Part shown: positions 19,389 through 28,426 of the stretch, piece by piece
Layout: each line of letters begins with the position of its first letter
Position numbering within the stretch: position 1 is the first letter of the stretch
DNA from: Mesoaciditoga sp.
GTDB taxonomy: Bacteria > Thermotogota > Thermotogae > Mesoaciditogales > Mesoaciditogaceae
Direction: 5' to 3'
NCBI GenBank assembly: GCA_015491995.1
Contig: WGFY01000035.1
Span: forward strand, 1-64,000
DNA: 64,000 nucleotides
The notes under the pieces: generated by a model
Database searches by the model: none
What the model saw: only the letters and a program-made list of their open reading frames with translations
What the model was told of the DNA's origin: nothing
Position numbers and translations under genes: made by a program

Positions 19389-20729
19389 TTAATCCAAAAT
19401 TTCATGAAGAACTTCTTCCAACACATCCAAGCCTTCACTCAATTGTTTGTCGGTGATAACCAAAGAGTTTAGGAATCTTATCACGTTGTGATAAACTCCA
19501 GCTCTAATGAATATCACACCTTTTCTCAAAGCTTTTTGCATTATTTGTGAGACTATTTCTTCGTTGGGTTCTTTAATTTTTCTATCCTTGATGAATTCGT
19601 AGCCAACCATTGCTCCAATTCCACGCACGTCACCAATGACATCGTATTTTTCTTGAAGCTTTTTTCCACGCTCTTTTATGATTTCACCTATGTGATTGGC
19701 CCTTTCAAGCAAATTGTTTTCCTCTATGAAGTCCAAAACGGCATTTCCAGCTGCACAAGCCAAAGGATTTCCTATGAAGGTTCCTCCGATTGATGAATCA
19801 TCTGGAGAATCCATGATCTTGGCCTTACCAACCACACCAGAGAGCGGTAAACCACCGGCTATCGATTTCGCAAATGTTATCATGTCAGGCTCTATTCCGA
19901 AATGCTCAACACAGAAGATCTTACCTGTTCTTCCAATGCCAGATTGAATCTCATCAACCACAAGTAATATGTTGTTTTCGTCGCAGAACTCCCTAAGTTT
20001 CTTGAAATAAGTGTCGCGTGGTATGTTGAACCCTCCTTCGCCTTGAAGGGGTTCTATGACGATTGCACCCACATCATCTGCCGAAACCTGATAATCAAAT
20101 GTTCTTTCCAAAGCCTTGAAACATTCCAAGTTGCACGAATCTGGCTCTTTATAAAATGGGCACCTATAGCAATTTGGGTATGGAATTCTGTAAATATCAG
20201 AAGCAAAAGGAGAAAATTTTGATTTGTAAGGTTCTGGTTTGGATGTCATCGTCATTGTCAGAAGGGTTCTACCGTGGAATGCACCCTCGTAAACGATGAC
20301 AGCTTTTTTCCCCGTGTAAGCCCTCGCTATCTTCACGGCGTTTTCCACGGCTTCCGCACCGGAATTAAAAAAGATTGTCTTTTTTGGCGTGTTTCCTGGA
20401 GCTAATTTGTTTATTCTCTCAGCCAGTGTTATAAAGTTCTCGTAAGGAAAAACCGAAAAATCCGTGTGTGTAAACCTTTCAACCTGGTTCTTTATGGCTT
20501 CAACGACTTTTTCGTTGGCATGACCCACGTTAAGAACTCCAAGGCCACCAGAAAAATCTATAAACGTGTTTCCGTCGATATCCGTTACCAAAGCGCCCTC
20601 ACCGTGATCTATGATCGATGGAACGTAAATTGACAATGGTTTGGCAACGTTGTCTTCCAACTTTTTCAACAACAACTTGGACTTTGGTCCTGGAAGTTCT
20701 GTTTTCATGTTTATAAACTTTCGCATCAA
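19389..20729 (-). CDS. gabT: Class III aminotransferase, 4-aminobutyrate aminotransferase-like
   Basis: FFNSGAEAVENAVKIARAYTGKKAVIVYEGAFHGRT, VVDEIQSGIGRTGK, FAKSIAGGLPLSGVVGK. Confidence 0.88.
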   Translation of the reverse strand: MMRKFINMKTELPGPKSKLLLKKLEDNVAKPLSIYVPSIIDHGEGALVTDIDGNTFIDFSGGLGVLNVGHANEKVVEAIKNQVERFTHTDFSVFPYENFITLAERINKLAPGNTPKKTIFFNSGAEAVENAVKIARAYTGKKAVIVYEGAFHGRTLLTMTMTSKPEPYKSKFSPFASDIYRIPYPNCYRCPFYKEPDSCNLECFKALERTFDYQVSADDVGAIVIEPLQGEGGFNIPRDTYFKKLREFCDENNILLVVDEIQSGIGRTGKIFCVEHFGIEPDMITFAKSIAGGLPLSGVVGKAKIMDSPDDSSIGGTFIGNPLACAAGNAVLDFIEENNLLERANHIGEIIKERGKKLQEKYDVIGDVRGIGAMVGYEFIKDRKIKEPNEEIVSQIMQKALRKGVIFIRAGVYHNVIRFLNSLVITDKQLSEGLDVLEEVLHEILD

Positions 20730-20831
20730 TACTCCCTCCTTGCACCATGAATTTATACGAGTATATCATAAGAATGATGGCAAAATATTAAAACGAAGCG
20801 AAGACATGTAATTCGGAAGATCTTCAGATGG

Positions 20832-21237
20832 TATAATTGTAGTATGAGCCATACAATAAAACTGACATCTCTTAGGCTATCAGGAAAACTTGGAAGATAA
20901 GGATCCATGATGACCGAAGCCAGGCTAAACGCCGAGAGTGCTATTTTAGGAGCGTTAACCTTGATTCTTTACAAATCAGGATGGATAGTTGGCTTCTTCG
21001 ATCAGACCATTTTAAATTCAAGTCTCATTGGTGCCGTTGATAATGATAGAACCGTTGAAAATTCTCGCCGTGAGAATAGAAAAAGCTGCACTTTGCACAT
21101 TTCAACTATTTCACAACAAATTGTTACACTGAAAATTGAAGAGCGTCGCTTTACAGTGCGGGAAAAACGTTCGCACTGTAAAAAGCCATTTACAAAGCAT
21201 TCTGTTAAAAACTGCGAATATTCCATTCGCAGTTTTT
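20832..21237 (+). ncRNA. Candidate non-coding transcription unit with several hairpins (unassigned)
   Basis: TATAAT-type -10 at 20832-20837, hairpins at 20928-20956, 21062-21076, 21150-21182, terminator-like hairpin 21207-21237; overlapping ORF lacks protein-like composition. Confidence 0.35.
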
Positions 21238-21240
21238 CTC
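21207..21240 (+). terminator. Rho-independent terminator
   Basis: AAAAACTGCGAAT-ATTCC-ATTCGCAGTTTTT perfect 13-bp inverted repeat ending in a T run. Confidence 0.8.
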
Positions 21241-21386
21241 CCCATTCACGTTTACACAAAAGGTTACGTGCTCTTTTTTCTTTGGTGTTAAAGCTTTTTC
21301 CAATCTTTTTATGAATTTGGCACGAATTTCGCTATATAAAGTGAAAGCTTGTAAAGAACTTAAAAATCAAACAGGAGGTGTTAGAA

Positions 21387-21710
21387 ATGTCTTGGAAAGG
21401 TTGGACTTCTTTGATTCTCGGCATTTGGTTTGTAGTGGCAGCGTTTATCCCTGGTATGTTGGGAATGGGGAATCTTGTTAACGATTTGATCGTGGGCATC
21501 GTGCTTGCAATAGTCGGATTCATGATGATTCCATCAGGTTCGGCTTGGCAAGGTTGGACAATTGGTCTTGTTGGTGGTGTGTGGATGATCGTAGCGGCAT
21601 TCATACCGTCTATCGTCAACAATTATAGCTACAACATGTGGAACGATCTGATAATTGGTATCATAGTCTTGATCGTTGCACTTTTCGAAAGAACAAAAAA
21701 GAGCGCGTGA
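21387..21710 (+). CDS. SPW-repeat-like small membrane protein
   Basis: Two internal repeats WKGWTSLILGIWFVVAAFIPG and WQGWTIGLVGGVWMIVAAFIPS. Confidence 0.75.
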   Translation: MSWKGWTSLILGIWFVVAAFIPGMLGMGNLVNDLIVGIVLAIVGFMMIPSGSAWQGWTIGLVGGVWMIVAAFIPSIVNNYSYNMWNDLIIGIIVLIVALFERTKKSA

Positions 21711-21749
21711 AAAGGTGTAAATCTGAAAAGCATTTGGAATTAAAAAAAC

Positions 21750-21780
21750 GGAGGGAGAGAAAAAAATCTCTCCCTTTTTT
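21750..21780 (+). terminator. Rho-independent terminator
   Basis: GGGAGAGAAAAAAATCTCTCCC followed by TTTTTT. Confidence 0.85.
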
Positions 21781-21808
21781 CATCACTTTCCAGCATAAAC
21801 ATCGTTCT

Positions 21809-22015
21809 TTAAATTTTATTCAAGAGCGACAGTACCACCAACACCAGCGAAAAAGCAGTGCCTGCCGCTCCCATGATGACATATACCCAAAGCGTCTTTT
21901 TCCCCTCGAAGATTTTTTTTCTTTTCTTTTTGTAACCTCTCAAAAGTAGCATACTCCAAACAACGAGTACAATTGATGAAACAAAAGTAACAATGAAGAA
22001 TGTTAGAAGTGTCAT
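21809..22015 (-). CDS. Small membrane protein of unknown function
   Basis: 68 aa with two hydrophobic helices, MTLLTFFIVTFVSSIVLVVWSMLLLRGYKKKRKK... Confidence 0.5.
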   Translation of the reverse strand: MTLLTFFIVTFVSSIVLVVWSMLLLRGYKKKRKKIFEGKKTLWVYVIMGAAGTAFSLVLVVLSLLNKI

Positions 22016-22036
22016 TTGATTACCTCATCGCTTAGG

Positions 22037-22060
22037 AAAGCGCGCCGTTGGCGCGCTTTC
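22037..22060 (-). terminator. Hairpin downstream of HU gene, probable terminator
   Basis: GAAAGCGCGCC-GTT-GGCGCGCTTTC; weak T run. Confidence 0.5.
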
Positions 22061-22064
22061 AAAG

Positions 22065-22337
22065 TTATTGAACCTTATCTTTGAGAGCCTTTCCTGGACG
22101 GAATTTGGGAACTTTTCTCGCAGCGATCTTTATTTTTTTACCGGTCTGCGGGTTTCTGCCTTCCCTCGCCGCTCTCTTGGAAACCTCGAATGTTCCAAAG
22201 CCCACAAGCTGAACTTTTTCTCCATTTGAGAGAGATTCGGTGATGGCATCAGCAATGCCATCGAGAACTTCCTTGATTTCTTTCTTGTGGTATCCCGTAT
22301 TTTCAGATACCTGATCCACTAATTCTTTCTTGTTCAT
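22065..22337 (-). CDS. hup: HU family DNA-binding protein
   Basis: MNKKELVDQVSENTGYHKKEIKEVLDG...GFGTFEVSKRAAREGRNPQTGKKIKIAARKVPKFRPGK. Confidence 0.97.
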   Translation of the reverse strand: MNKKELVDQVSENTGYHKKEIKEVLDGIADAITESLSNGEKVQLVGFGTFEVSKRAAREGRNPQTGKKIKIAARKVPKFRPGKALKDKVQ

Positions 22338-22754
22338 AGAGTTTCCCCCTTTCCTCAATGAGGTAAGAATCAAAATTTGACATTACGAAAGCAACAAAGT
22401 TATTTTTTTAGGTCGGCACAACTGTTGTTGCGATTCAAAAGCATGATACTTACAGACTTTGCCACTTCTTACAGAATATACACCAAAATCGAAATCAATC
22501 AAAACGCCACGGTTAAGGGAAAGAGCGCAATTCACGTAGGAAACAAGAGAAAAATTGAGAATTCACGCTGTAATCGCATGTAAATGCCATTAATCCTTTA
22601 AAATTACTTATTTTGGCCAAATTTGGAGGTTGACTTTTTTAAAACAGAAAATAAAGCCGTTTTTATGGAATCTTGAGACCGTTTTTTTGTCTCGAACCGT
22701 ACATAATGGTATATAATTCAAGCGAAGTTGAGAAAGATACGGGAGGATTCGATC

Positions 22755-24113
22755 ATGAGAATAGTTGTTGCAGATGATAGTAGAATGTGGAGAACTATTT
22801 TGAAAGATTTCTTGATTTCAAAGGGGCATGAAGTTGAAGTCGCAAATGATGGTCTGGATGCGTATTTTAAGGTTTACGAGAACATTCCGGATGCTTTGAT
22901 ATCAGATGTTGTGATGCCTGGATTAAACGGATATCAGCTGTGTAGGATTTTAAAAAGAGATCAGGATCTTTCGGAATTACCTGTTATTTTGATGACGGCT
23001 TCTACCGACTCACTTGATAAATTTTGGAGTAAATACTCGGGTGCGGATGCTTACATCAAAAAAGACTCAAAGAACGGCCTTGAAGAGATGAACTCCATGT
23101 TGGATGAAATTCAAAGTGAAATTCATGATTTCGATAAGGTCGATTCCAAAAATGGAAAAAGTATCTTTGGAAGAACTCTTGACAAATTGCTTGTTGAAAC
23201 CACCCTTAAAGCTGAAATAAGGAAATTATCCAGTCACGTTGAAGATATGAATTATACCATGCAGAAGATGAACTTACTTTTGGAAAGCATTTTCGAAGCT
23301 GAAGCCACCGCTTTACTCACAGTCAGTGTAGACGAAATAAGCCTTTACACTTCACTCAGCGATCCCCAGGAAGTTGAGAAAACAATGCTTTCTTACTTGA
23401 GCCGCCCGTACTTTCCCACCGCTCGTTCTTACATGAACTTAGATGGATTGGAAAGTTCAAATGGATTGGAGCATATTCATGGAGTTGCTTTGTTTGATTC
23501 AAATGAACGAGGGGCCATTTCTATTTGGAGGGGCAAATCTTTTTCTACTCGTGAAAAAGAGATGCTTTCCTTGATTTGTGAAGAATTTGGTGGAATATTG
23601 AAAATTGGGTTACAATTGAATGATTATAGAAAGAACGCGTACTTCGATGAATTGACTGGTATAGCGAACTTCAGATCACTCGAAGAACACTTGCAAAAAT
23701 TGTGGGAAGATGGTAAAAACTTCTCCCTTTCCATGATGGACATAGACAACTTCAAAAAAGTTAACGACACATACGGTCACGCCGTGGGAAACGAAGTGCT
23801 CACAGGCATAGGGAGGATATTGAAAGACGTCTCAAAAAAGTTTGACATTTTTGTTGGACGCTTTGGGGGAGAGGAGTTTTTGCTCATCTCCGATAAAATG
23901 AATGCCTCTCATCTTTACAAGGTGACGGACCACGTTAGAAAAGAAGTGGAAAAATCCCACCTTTCTGAAAGCGTTCTTGACTTGGTGATAACGATAAGCG
24001 GTGGAGTATCTCAAAGATCCACCTTCAAAAGTTTTACAGAAGTGATCGAAGGGGCCGATAAGGGCCTTTACCATGCAAAAAGAAAAGGGAGGAACTTGGT
24101 GATCACCTTGTGA
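22755..24113 (+). CDS. Response regulator with C-terminal diguanylate cyclase (GGEEF)
   Basis: Receiver VVADDSRMW...ISDVVMPGLNG; GGDEF domain DELTGIANFRSLEE and GRFGGEEFLLI. Confidence 0.92.
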   Translation: MRIVVADDSRMWRTILKDFLISKGHEVEVANDGLDAYFKVYENIPDALISDVVMPGLNGYQLCRILKRDQDLSELPVILMTASTDSLDKFWSKYSGADAYIKKDSKNGLEEMNSMLDEIQSEIHDFDKVDSKNGKSIFGRTLDKLLVETTLKAEIRKLSSHVEDMNYTMQKMNLLLESIFEAEATALLTVSVDEISLYTSLSDPQEVEKTMLSYLSRPYFPTARSYMNLDGLESSNGLEHIHGVALFDSNERGAISIWRGKSFSTREKEMLSLICEEFGGILKIGLQLNDYRKNAYFDELTGIANFRSLEEHLQKLWEDGKNFSLSMMDIDNFKKVNDTYGHAVGNEVLTGIGRILKDVSKKFDIFVGRFGGEEFLLISDKMNASHLYKVTDHVRKEVEKSHLSESVLDLVITISGGVSQRSTFKSFTEVIEGADKGLYHAKRKGRNLVITL

Positions 24114-26254
24114 AAATATCTGACAAGAAAATCGCCATCATCGTCTTCGTGATTTTTGCCGTTTTAAGTGTGGTCTTTTCGTATTTCATCATGAAAATTC
24201 AAATGAAAGGGACTGAATCACTGATCCCTTCCAACGATCCTTCCGTGATTGCCATGAAGAAGATGGAACAGGAGTTCGGCAGTTCAAATCAAATAATGAT
24301 AATCTTCAAAACAAATGGCATCTTCAATTTAAAAACTTCTAAATCTTTATACGAATTGGTAGAATCTTTGAAAAAGGTGAAAGGTGTCGTGAACGTTCAA
24401 TCCATTTTCGATGCGGCAAGTGTCAAATTCACGCTTATGGGTCTAAAAAGCACTCCGTATTTCAAAAATGGCTTACCCACCCCTCAAGCTTCACAGATTT
24501 TGAAATCCAACCTGTACGTCGGTAATTTGGTGGATCCAAGTGGAAAGGTCACATCCGTGATCCTAACTGTTTCAAAAAACTCAAAAGGCATCGTCGATAA
24601 GATAAAAAAATTGCTAAACGAAAAAACTCCACATGGTCTCATGTATTACATAACCGGAGAAGATGTTGTGGATTCTGCCATGAATTCTTCCGTGATCGTA
24701 CTTGCCCTTTTCTATCCTCCACTTCTCTTTGGTCTTATGTGGCTGTTGTACTTTTTGAAGCTTGGAAACGTGATCGCAGCGGCAATTCCACCGCTTTTGG
24801 CCATACTCGCCGCCATGTGGACATATGGGATAGCCGGGATGCTGGGATTTCCTTTGAATATTCTGACATCCACCGTTGGCATATTCGTGATAGTGGTGAG
24901 TTCATCTTATGGGCTACATTTTCTAGACAGATACATGTTCAACAGGGCTACCACCGATCATCATAACGCCGTGGTCAAGACTATGAAAGAAGAAGGAGTT
25001 CCCATTGCCATGTCAGCTTTCACGACAATGGCCGGTTTTATAACATTCGTGCTTACGGGAATAAACGCCTTTAGAACTTTTGGAATTCTCGTTTCAATTG
25101 GAGTGGGTACCAGTGCACTTTTTGCAATCGTACTCATTCCGGCCATAACGAAGTTTTTCGATCTACATAAACGCGTTATACCAACTCTGAAATTCAAGTT
25201 CATCCCTTCTTCTAAATTCAACAAAATCGCGATCTCCTTGGTTCTTGTTCTAATTGTGATCTCACCCATTTTCATATCAAAAATAAACGTGAACTCAGAT
25301 GAATTTGGATACTTCAAATTCGATTCAGAGGTGAGAAGTTCTTCAAGAGTGGCAGGTAAATATTTCGGGTGGGTACTTCCCGTGTACGTTATGGTTGAAA
25401 AGAGCAAACCTTTCACCACAACGGATGTAGTTCAGTTGGAAAAACTCATTTCAAAGATAAAAAAAATCCCCGATGTTTCAGGAGTTAATTCGATAATTGA
25501 CATTTCAAAATCCTTTAACATTCCGCTTCCCATATTACAAGCTTTATCGCGTAATCCAACTTACTCTTCTTACTTTTCACAATGGTTTTCTGGAAATACG
25601 ACCAGACTGTTGGTGAAAACCCCACGCACTGATACGAACAGCGCTCGAAAGATAGATCGAGACCTTGAAGCTTTGGCAAAAAAATTTCCGCAGTACAACA
25701 TATCCATCACCTCTCCAGCCCTGACGTATGGTGCGATGAATTCTTCGATAATGAAGAATCAAATATCCACGATATTCATGGCGTTCTTTTTCATACTTGG
25801 ATTGCTGATTTTAACATTTAGAAGCTTCATACCACCTTTGATTGCAACAGTTCCCATAGTCTTAACAGTGGTCTTTAACTTCGCCTTGATGGGTGCCATG
25901 AAAGTGAATCTTGAGATATCGACGGCCATAGTTTCAAGTGTCTTGATGGGCCTTGTCATCGACTACTCGATTCACACGATAAGTAGATACAGAATGTCCA
26001 AAAACATTGACAGTACCATCGCCGAAGTTGGACCCGTCATCGTGGACAACGCGTTGGGATTGATGGCGGGCTTTGCAACTCTCGTGTTTTCGCCCTTGCT
26101 TTTGTACGTAAAACTCGGCGCTTTGCTTTCAGTTGGAATAGGCATAGGCGCCTTCTTGACACTGGTTTTTGTGATTGAACTTTTAAGAATATACGACAAG
26201 CGAAAAAAATCTGTATCTAAACACGTTTCGAAAAAACAATCCTCCAAAGGTTAA
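24110..26254 (+). CDS. RND/MMPL family transporter
   Basis: 714 aa, repeated TM blocks, GLVIDYSIHTISRYRM and VVVSSSYGLHFLDRYMF. Confidence 0.85.
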   Translation: MKISDKKIAIIVFVIFAVLSVVFSYFIMKIQMKGTESLIPSNDPSVIAMKKMEQEFGSSNQIMIIFKTNGIFNLKTSKSLYELVESLKKVKGVVNVQSIFDAASVKFTLMGLKSTPYFKNGLPTPQASQILKSNLYVGNLVDPSGKVTSVILTVSKNSKGIVDKIKKLLNEKTPHGLMYYITGEDVVDSAMNSSVIVLALFYPPLLFGLMWLLYFLKLGNVIAAAIPPLLAILAAMWTYGIAGMLGFPLNILTSTVGIFVIVVSSSYGLHFLDRYMFNRATTDHHNAVVKTMKEEGVPIAMSAFTTMAGFITFVLTGINAFRTFGILVSIGVGTSALFAIVLIPAITKFFDLHKRVIPTLKFKFIPSSKFNKIAISLVLVLIVISPIFISKINVNSDEFGYFKFDSEVRSSSRVAGKYFGWVLPVYVMVEKSKPFTTTDVVQLEKLISKIKKIPDVSGVNSIIDISKSFNIPLPILQALSRNPTYSSYFSQWFSGNTTRLLVKTPRTDTNSARKIDRDLEALAKKFPQYNISITSPALTYGAMNSSIMKNQISTIFMAFFFILGLLILTFRSFIPPLIATVPIVLTVVFNFALMGAMKVNLEISTAIVSSVLMGLVIDYSIHTISRYRMSKNIDSTIAEVGPVIVDNALGLMAGFATLVFSPLLLYVKLGALLSVGIGIGAFLTLVFVIELLRIYDKRKKSVSKHVSKKQSSKG

Positions 26255-26819
26255 AAGCGAATTGTGAGATCAAAGCATCTGTGAATCCGTAATTCATGTA
26301 TATGTATCCAGAGACGAGCGCAATGACAAACGCCATGCCGGATTCCCAAAAAGAGCGAAAAAGGCCATTTCTAAAGAAAATGAAGAAGTACGCAACAGCA
26401 CATACCAACGCCATTACGACCACGTTCAGTGGAACGTACCATGCCAAAAGTTGGTGTTCTTGGGACATCATCGAAAGGTAATGAAGTCCAAACCCTCTAA
26501 AAACGATGTTGTCCACAACTGGAAGTATCGCAAGCCAAGTAAAGGGAGAGAATTTGCTCCTTTTAAAGGGAAAATTCATACGATAAATACCGTACGCGAC
26601 AAAACCAAATAAGAACGATACGAGTAGAGGTAAAAAGACGGGCTTCCCGCTCTTGAAATCGCCATTTCCCATAATGATCAATGCAACAGTTGTTAAAATA
26701 AGGGATATAACCGATGCCCAAAAAAGAGATTCCTCGTTCTTTTTGCGCTGACCAATGAAGAGTGGCATATAAACCACAAAAGATATCGCCCCCATACTTA
26801 TAAAACCAAAGTCGTACAT
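26217..26819 (-). CDS. Multi-TM membrane protein, possibly degenerate CPBP (Abi)-like
   Basis: Multi-TM; VVDNIVFRGFGLHYL resembles the EExxxRG motif without the paired Glu; start moved to MYDFGF. Confidence 0.5.
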   Translation of the reverse strand: MYDFGFISMGAISFVVYMPLFIGQRKKNEESLFWASVISLILTTVALIIMGNGDFKSGKPVFLPLLVSFLFGFVAYGIYRMNFPFKRSKFSPFTWLAILPVVDNIVFRGFGLHYLSMMSQEHQLLAWYVPLNVVVMALVCAVAYFFIFFRNGLFRSFWESGMAFVIALVSGYIYMNYGFTDALISQFAFNLWRIVFSKRV

Positions 26820-26923
26820 ATGTTCATATTCTCCTTTCCGCTTCATTTGCTCCGTATATTTAAACACGTCGAATATAATTCGACAACTAATGATATAATT
26901 CTTTCGAAAGGAGGAGGTTGCGT

Positions 26924-28426
26924 TTGCATTACTCAAGAGTTAAAAGTGCCGTTTTGTCTGGATTGGAAGTTGTGGAAATAGAAGTGGAAGCGGATATAAA
27001 CGCAAGATCCATCACACAAGAATGGGAAATAGTTGGACTTGGAGACACGGCAGTGAAAGAAAGCAGAAAACGTGTGATGAGCGCGATAAAAAATTCCGGT
27101 TTTGACGTGCCTCATGGAAGGGTAACTGTCAACCTTGCCCCCAGCGATGTGAAAAAAGAAGGAACGCTTTTAGATCTCCCGATAGCCATAGCTATATTGA
27201 TGGCCGGTGGCAAGATAGAAAAGCGCGAGAACTGGCTTTTGATCGGTGAATTGGGACTTGATGGAAATCTAAGAAAAGTCAATGGTGCGTTGCCAATAAT
27301 GCTTGAAAAACCAAAAGATGATCGTGCTATAGTGCCTTCAGCAAACACCATGGAGTTATCACTTGTAAGAATTCCCAACCTTTACGCGGCCAACTCGCTC
27401 TTCGACTGTGTGAGACTCATGCAAGGAAATGAATTTTCGCAAATAGAACACGTTAAAATAGAATCCATGGAAAGCTATGAGGTGGATTTTTTGGAAGTAA
27501 GAGGGCAAGAACATGCCAAACGTGCCTTGGAAGTGGCAGCTGCCGGTTTTCACAACGTGATAATGAAAGGCCCTCCTGGATCTGGAAAAACCATGTTGGC
27601 AAGAAGATTTCCGACGATCATGCCATCCATGACGGAGTCGGAGATCGTAGAATCCACGAAAATATATTCAGCAGCCGGCATGTTGGATGGCTCTCCAATC
27701 ATCGAAAGACCTTTTAGAAGTCCACATCACAGTGCTTCTACCGCTTCCATAGTCGGTGGTGGCGCAAAGGCTAAACCTGGTGAAGTAACGCTTGCCCACA
27801 ACGGTGTTTTGTTCATGGATGAAATTCCGGAATTCAGAAGAGACGTTCTGGAAGCTCTCAGGCAACCACTTGAAGATGGAATGATAACCATTTCGCGTGT
27901 TAAAGAAACACACACCTACCCGGCAAGATTTCTGCTCATTGGAGCGCAGAATCCCTGTCCGTGTGGATGGCTCGGCGTGGAAGACGATGTTCACCATTGC
28001 ACGTGTTCGATGTCAGAAATAGTGCGATACAACAAGAGAATTTCGGGTCCAATCTCGGACAGGATCGACATTTTCGTCGATGTTCCAAGAGTTGACTACG
28101 ACAAATACACGTCCATGAAGGATGCGGAGTCTTCGGAAGAAATACGAAAAAGAGTGTTCAAGGCCGTTGATATACAGTTAAAACGTTCTGGAAAGCAAAA
28201 TGGCAAGCTTAGCGCCAAAGAGGTGAAGAAATACTGTAAACTTGGAGAGCGAGAAGCAGAATTCTTCAAAAATGCCGCCAAGAAGTTAGGTTTGAGTGGA
28301 AGGACGATGGAGAAAACACTAAAAGTTTCTCGAACGGTGGCAGATTTATCAGGGGAAAAAGAGATATCCATCTCTCATATGGCAGAAGCTTTGCAGTACA
28401 GGAAAAAAGAGGAGATTTTCATTTGA
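26924..28426 (+). CDS. comM: YifB/ComM family Mg-chelatase-like AAA ATPase
   Basis: VNLAPSDVKKEGTLLDLPIAIAIL, GPPGSGKTMLARRFPTIMP, FMDEIPEFRRDVLEALRQPLEDG, QNPCPCGWLG. Confidence 0.93.
   Translation: MHYSRVKSAVLSGLEVVEIEVEADINARSITQEWEIVGLGDTAVKESRKRVMSAIKNSGFDVPHGRVTVNLAPSDVKKEGTLLDLPIAIAILMAGGKIEKRENWLLIGELGLDGNLRKVNGALPIMLEKPKDDRAIVPSANTMELSLVRIPNLYAANSLFDCVRLMQGNEFSQIEHVKIESMESYEVDFLEVRGQEHAKRALEVAAAGFHNVIMKGPPGSGKTMLARRFPTIMPSMTESEIVESTKIYSAAGMLDGSPIIERPFRSPHHSASTASIVGGGAKAKPGEVTLAHNGVLFMDEIPEFRRDVLEALRQPLEDGMITISRVKETHTYPARFLLIGAQNPCPCGWLGVEDDVHHCTCSMSEIVRYNKRISGPISDRIDIFVDVPRVDYDKYTSMKDAESSEEIRKRVFKAVDIQLKRSGKQNGKLSAKEVKKYCKLGEREAEFFKNAAKKLGLSGRTMEKTLKVSRTVADLSGEKEISISHMAEALQYRKKEEIFI

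Noticed and set aside
20907-21314. 135-aa ORF in the gabT-SPW intergenic region
   Set aside because: Reads through two perfect hairpins and a terminator; Arg/Ser-rich composition; better explained as non-coding.
24961-25419. 152-aa minus-strand ORF within the MMPL transporter
   Set aside because: Antisense shadow ORF of a well-supported gene.
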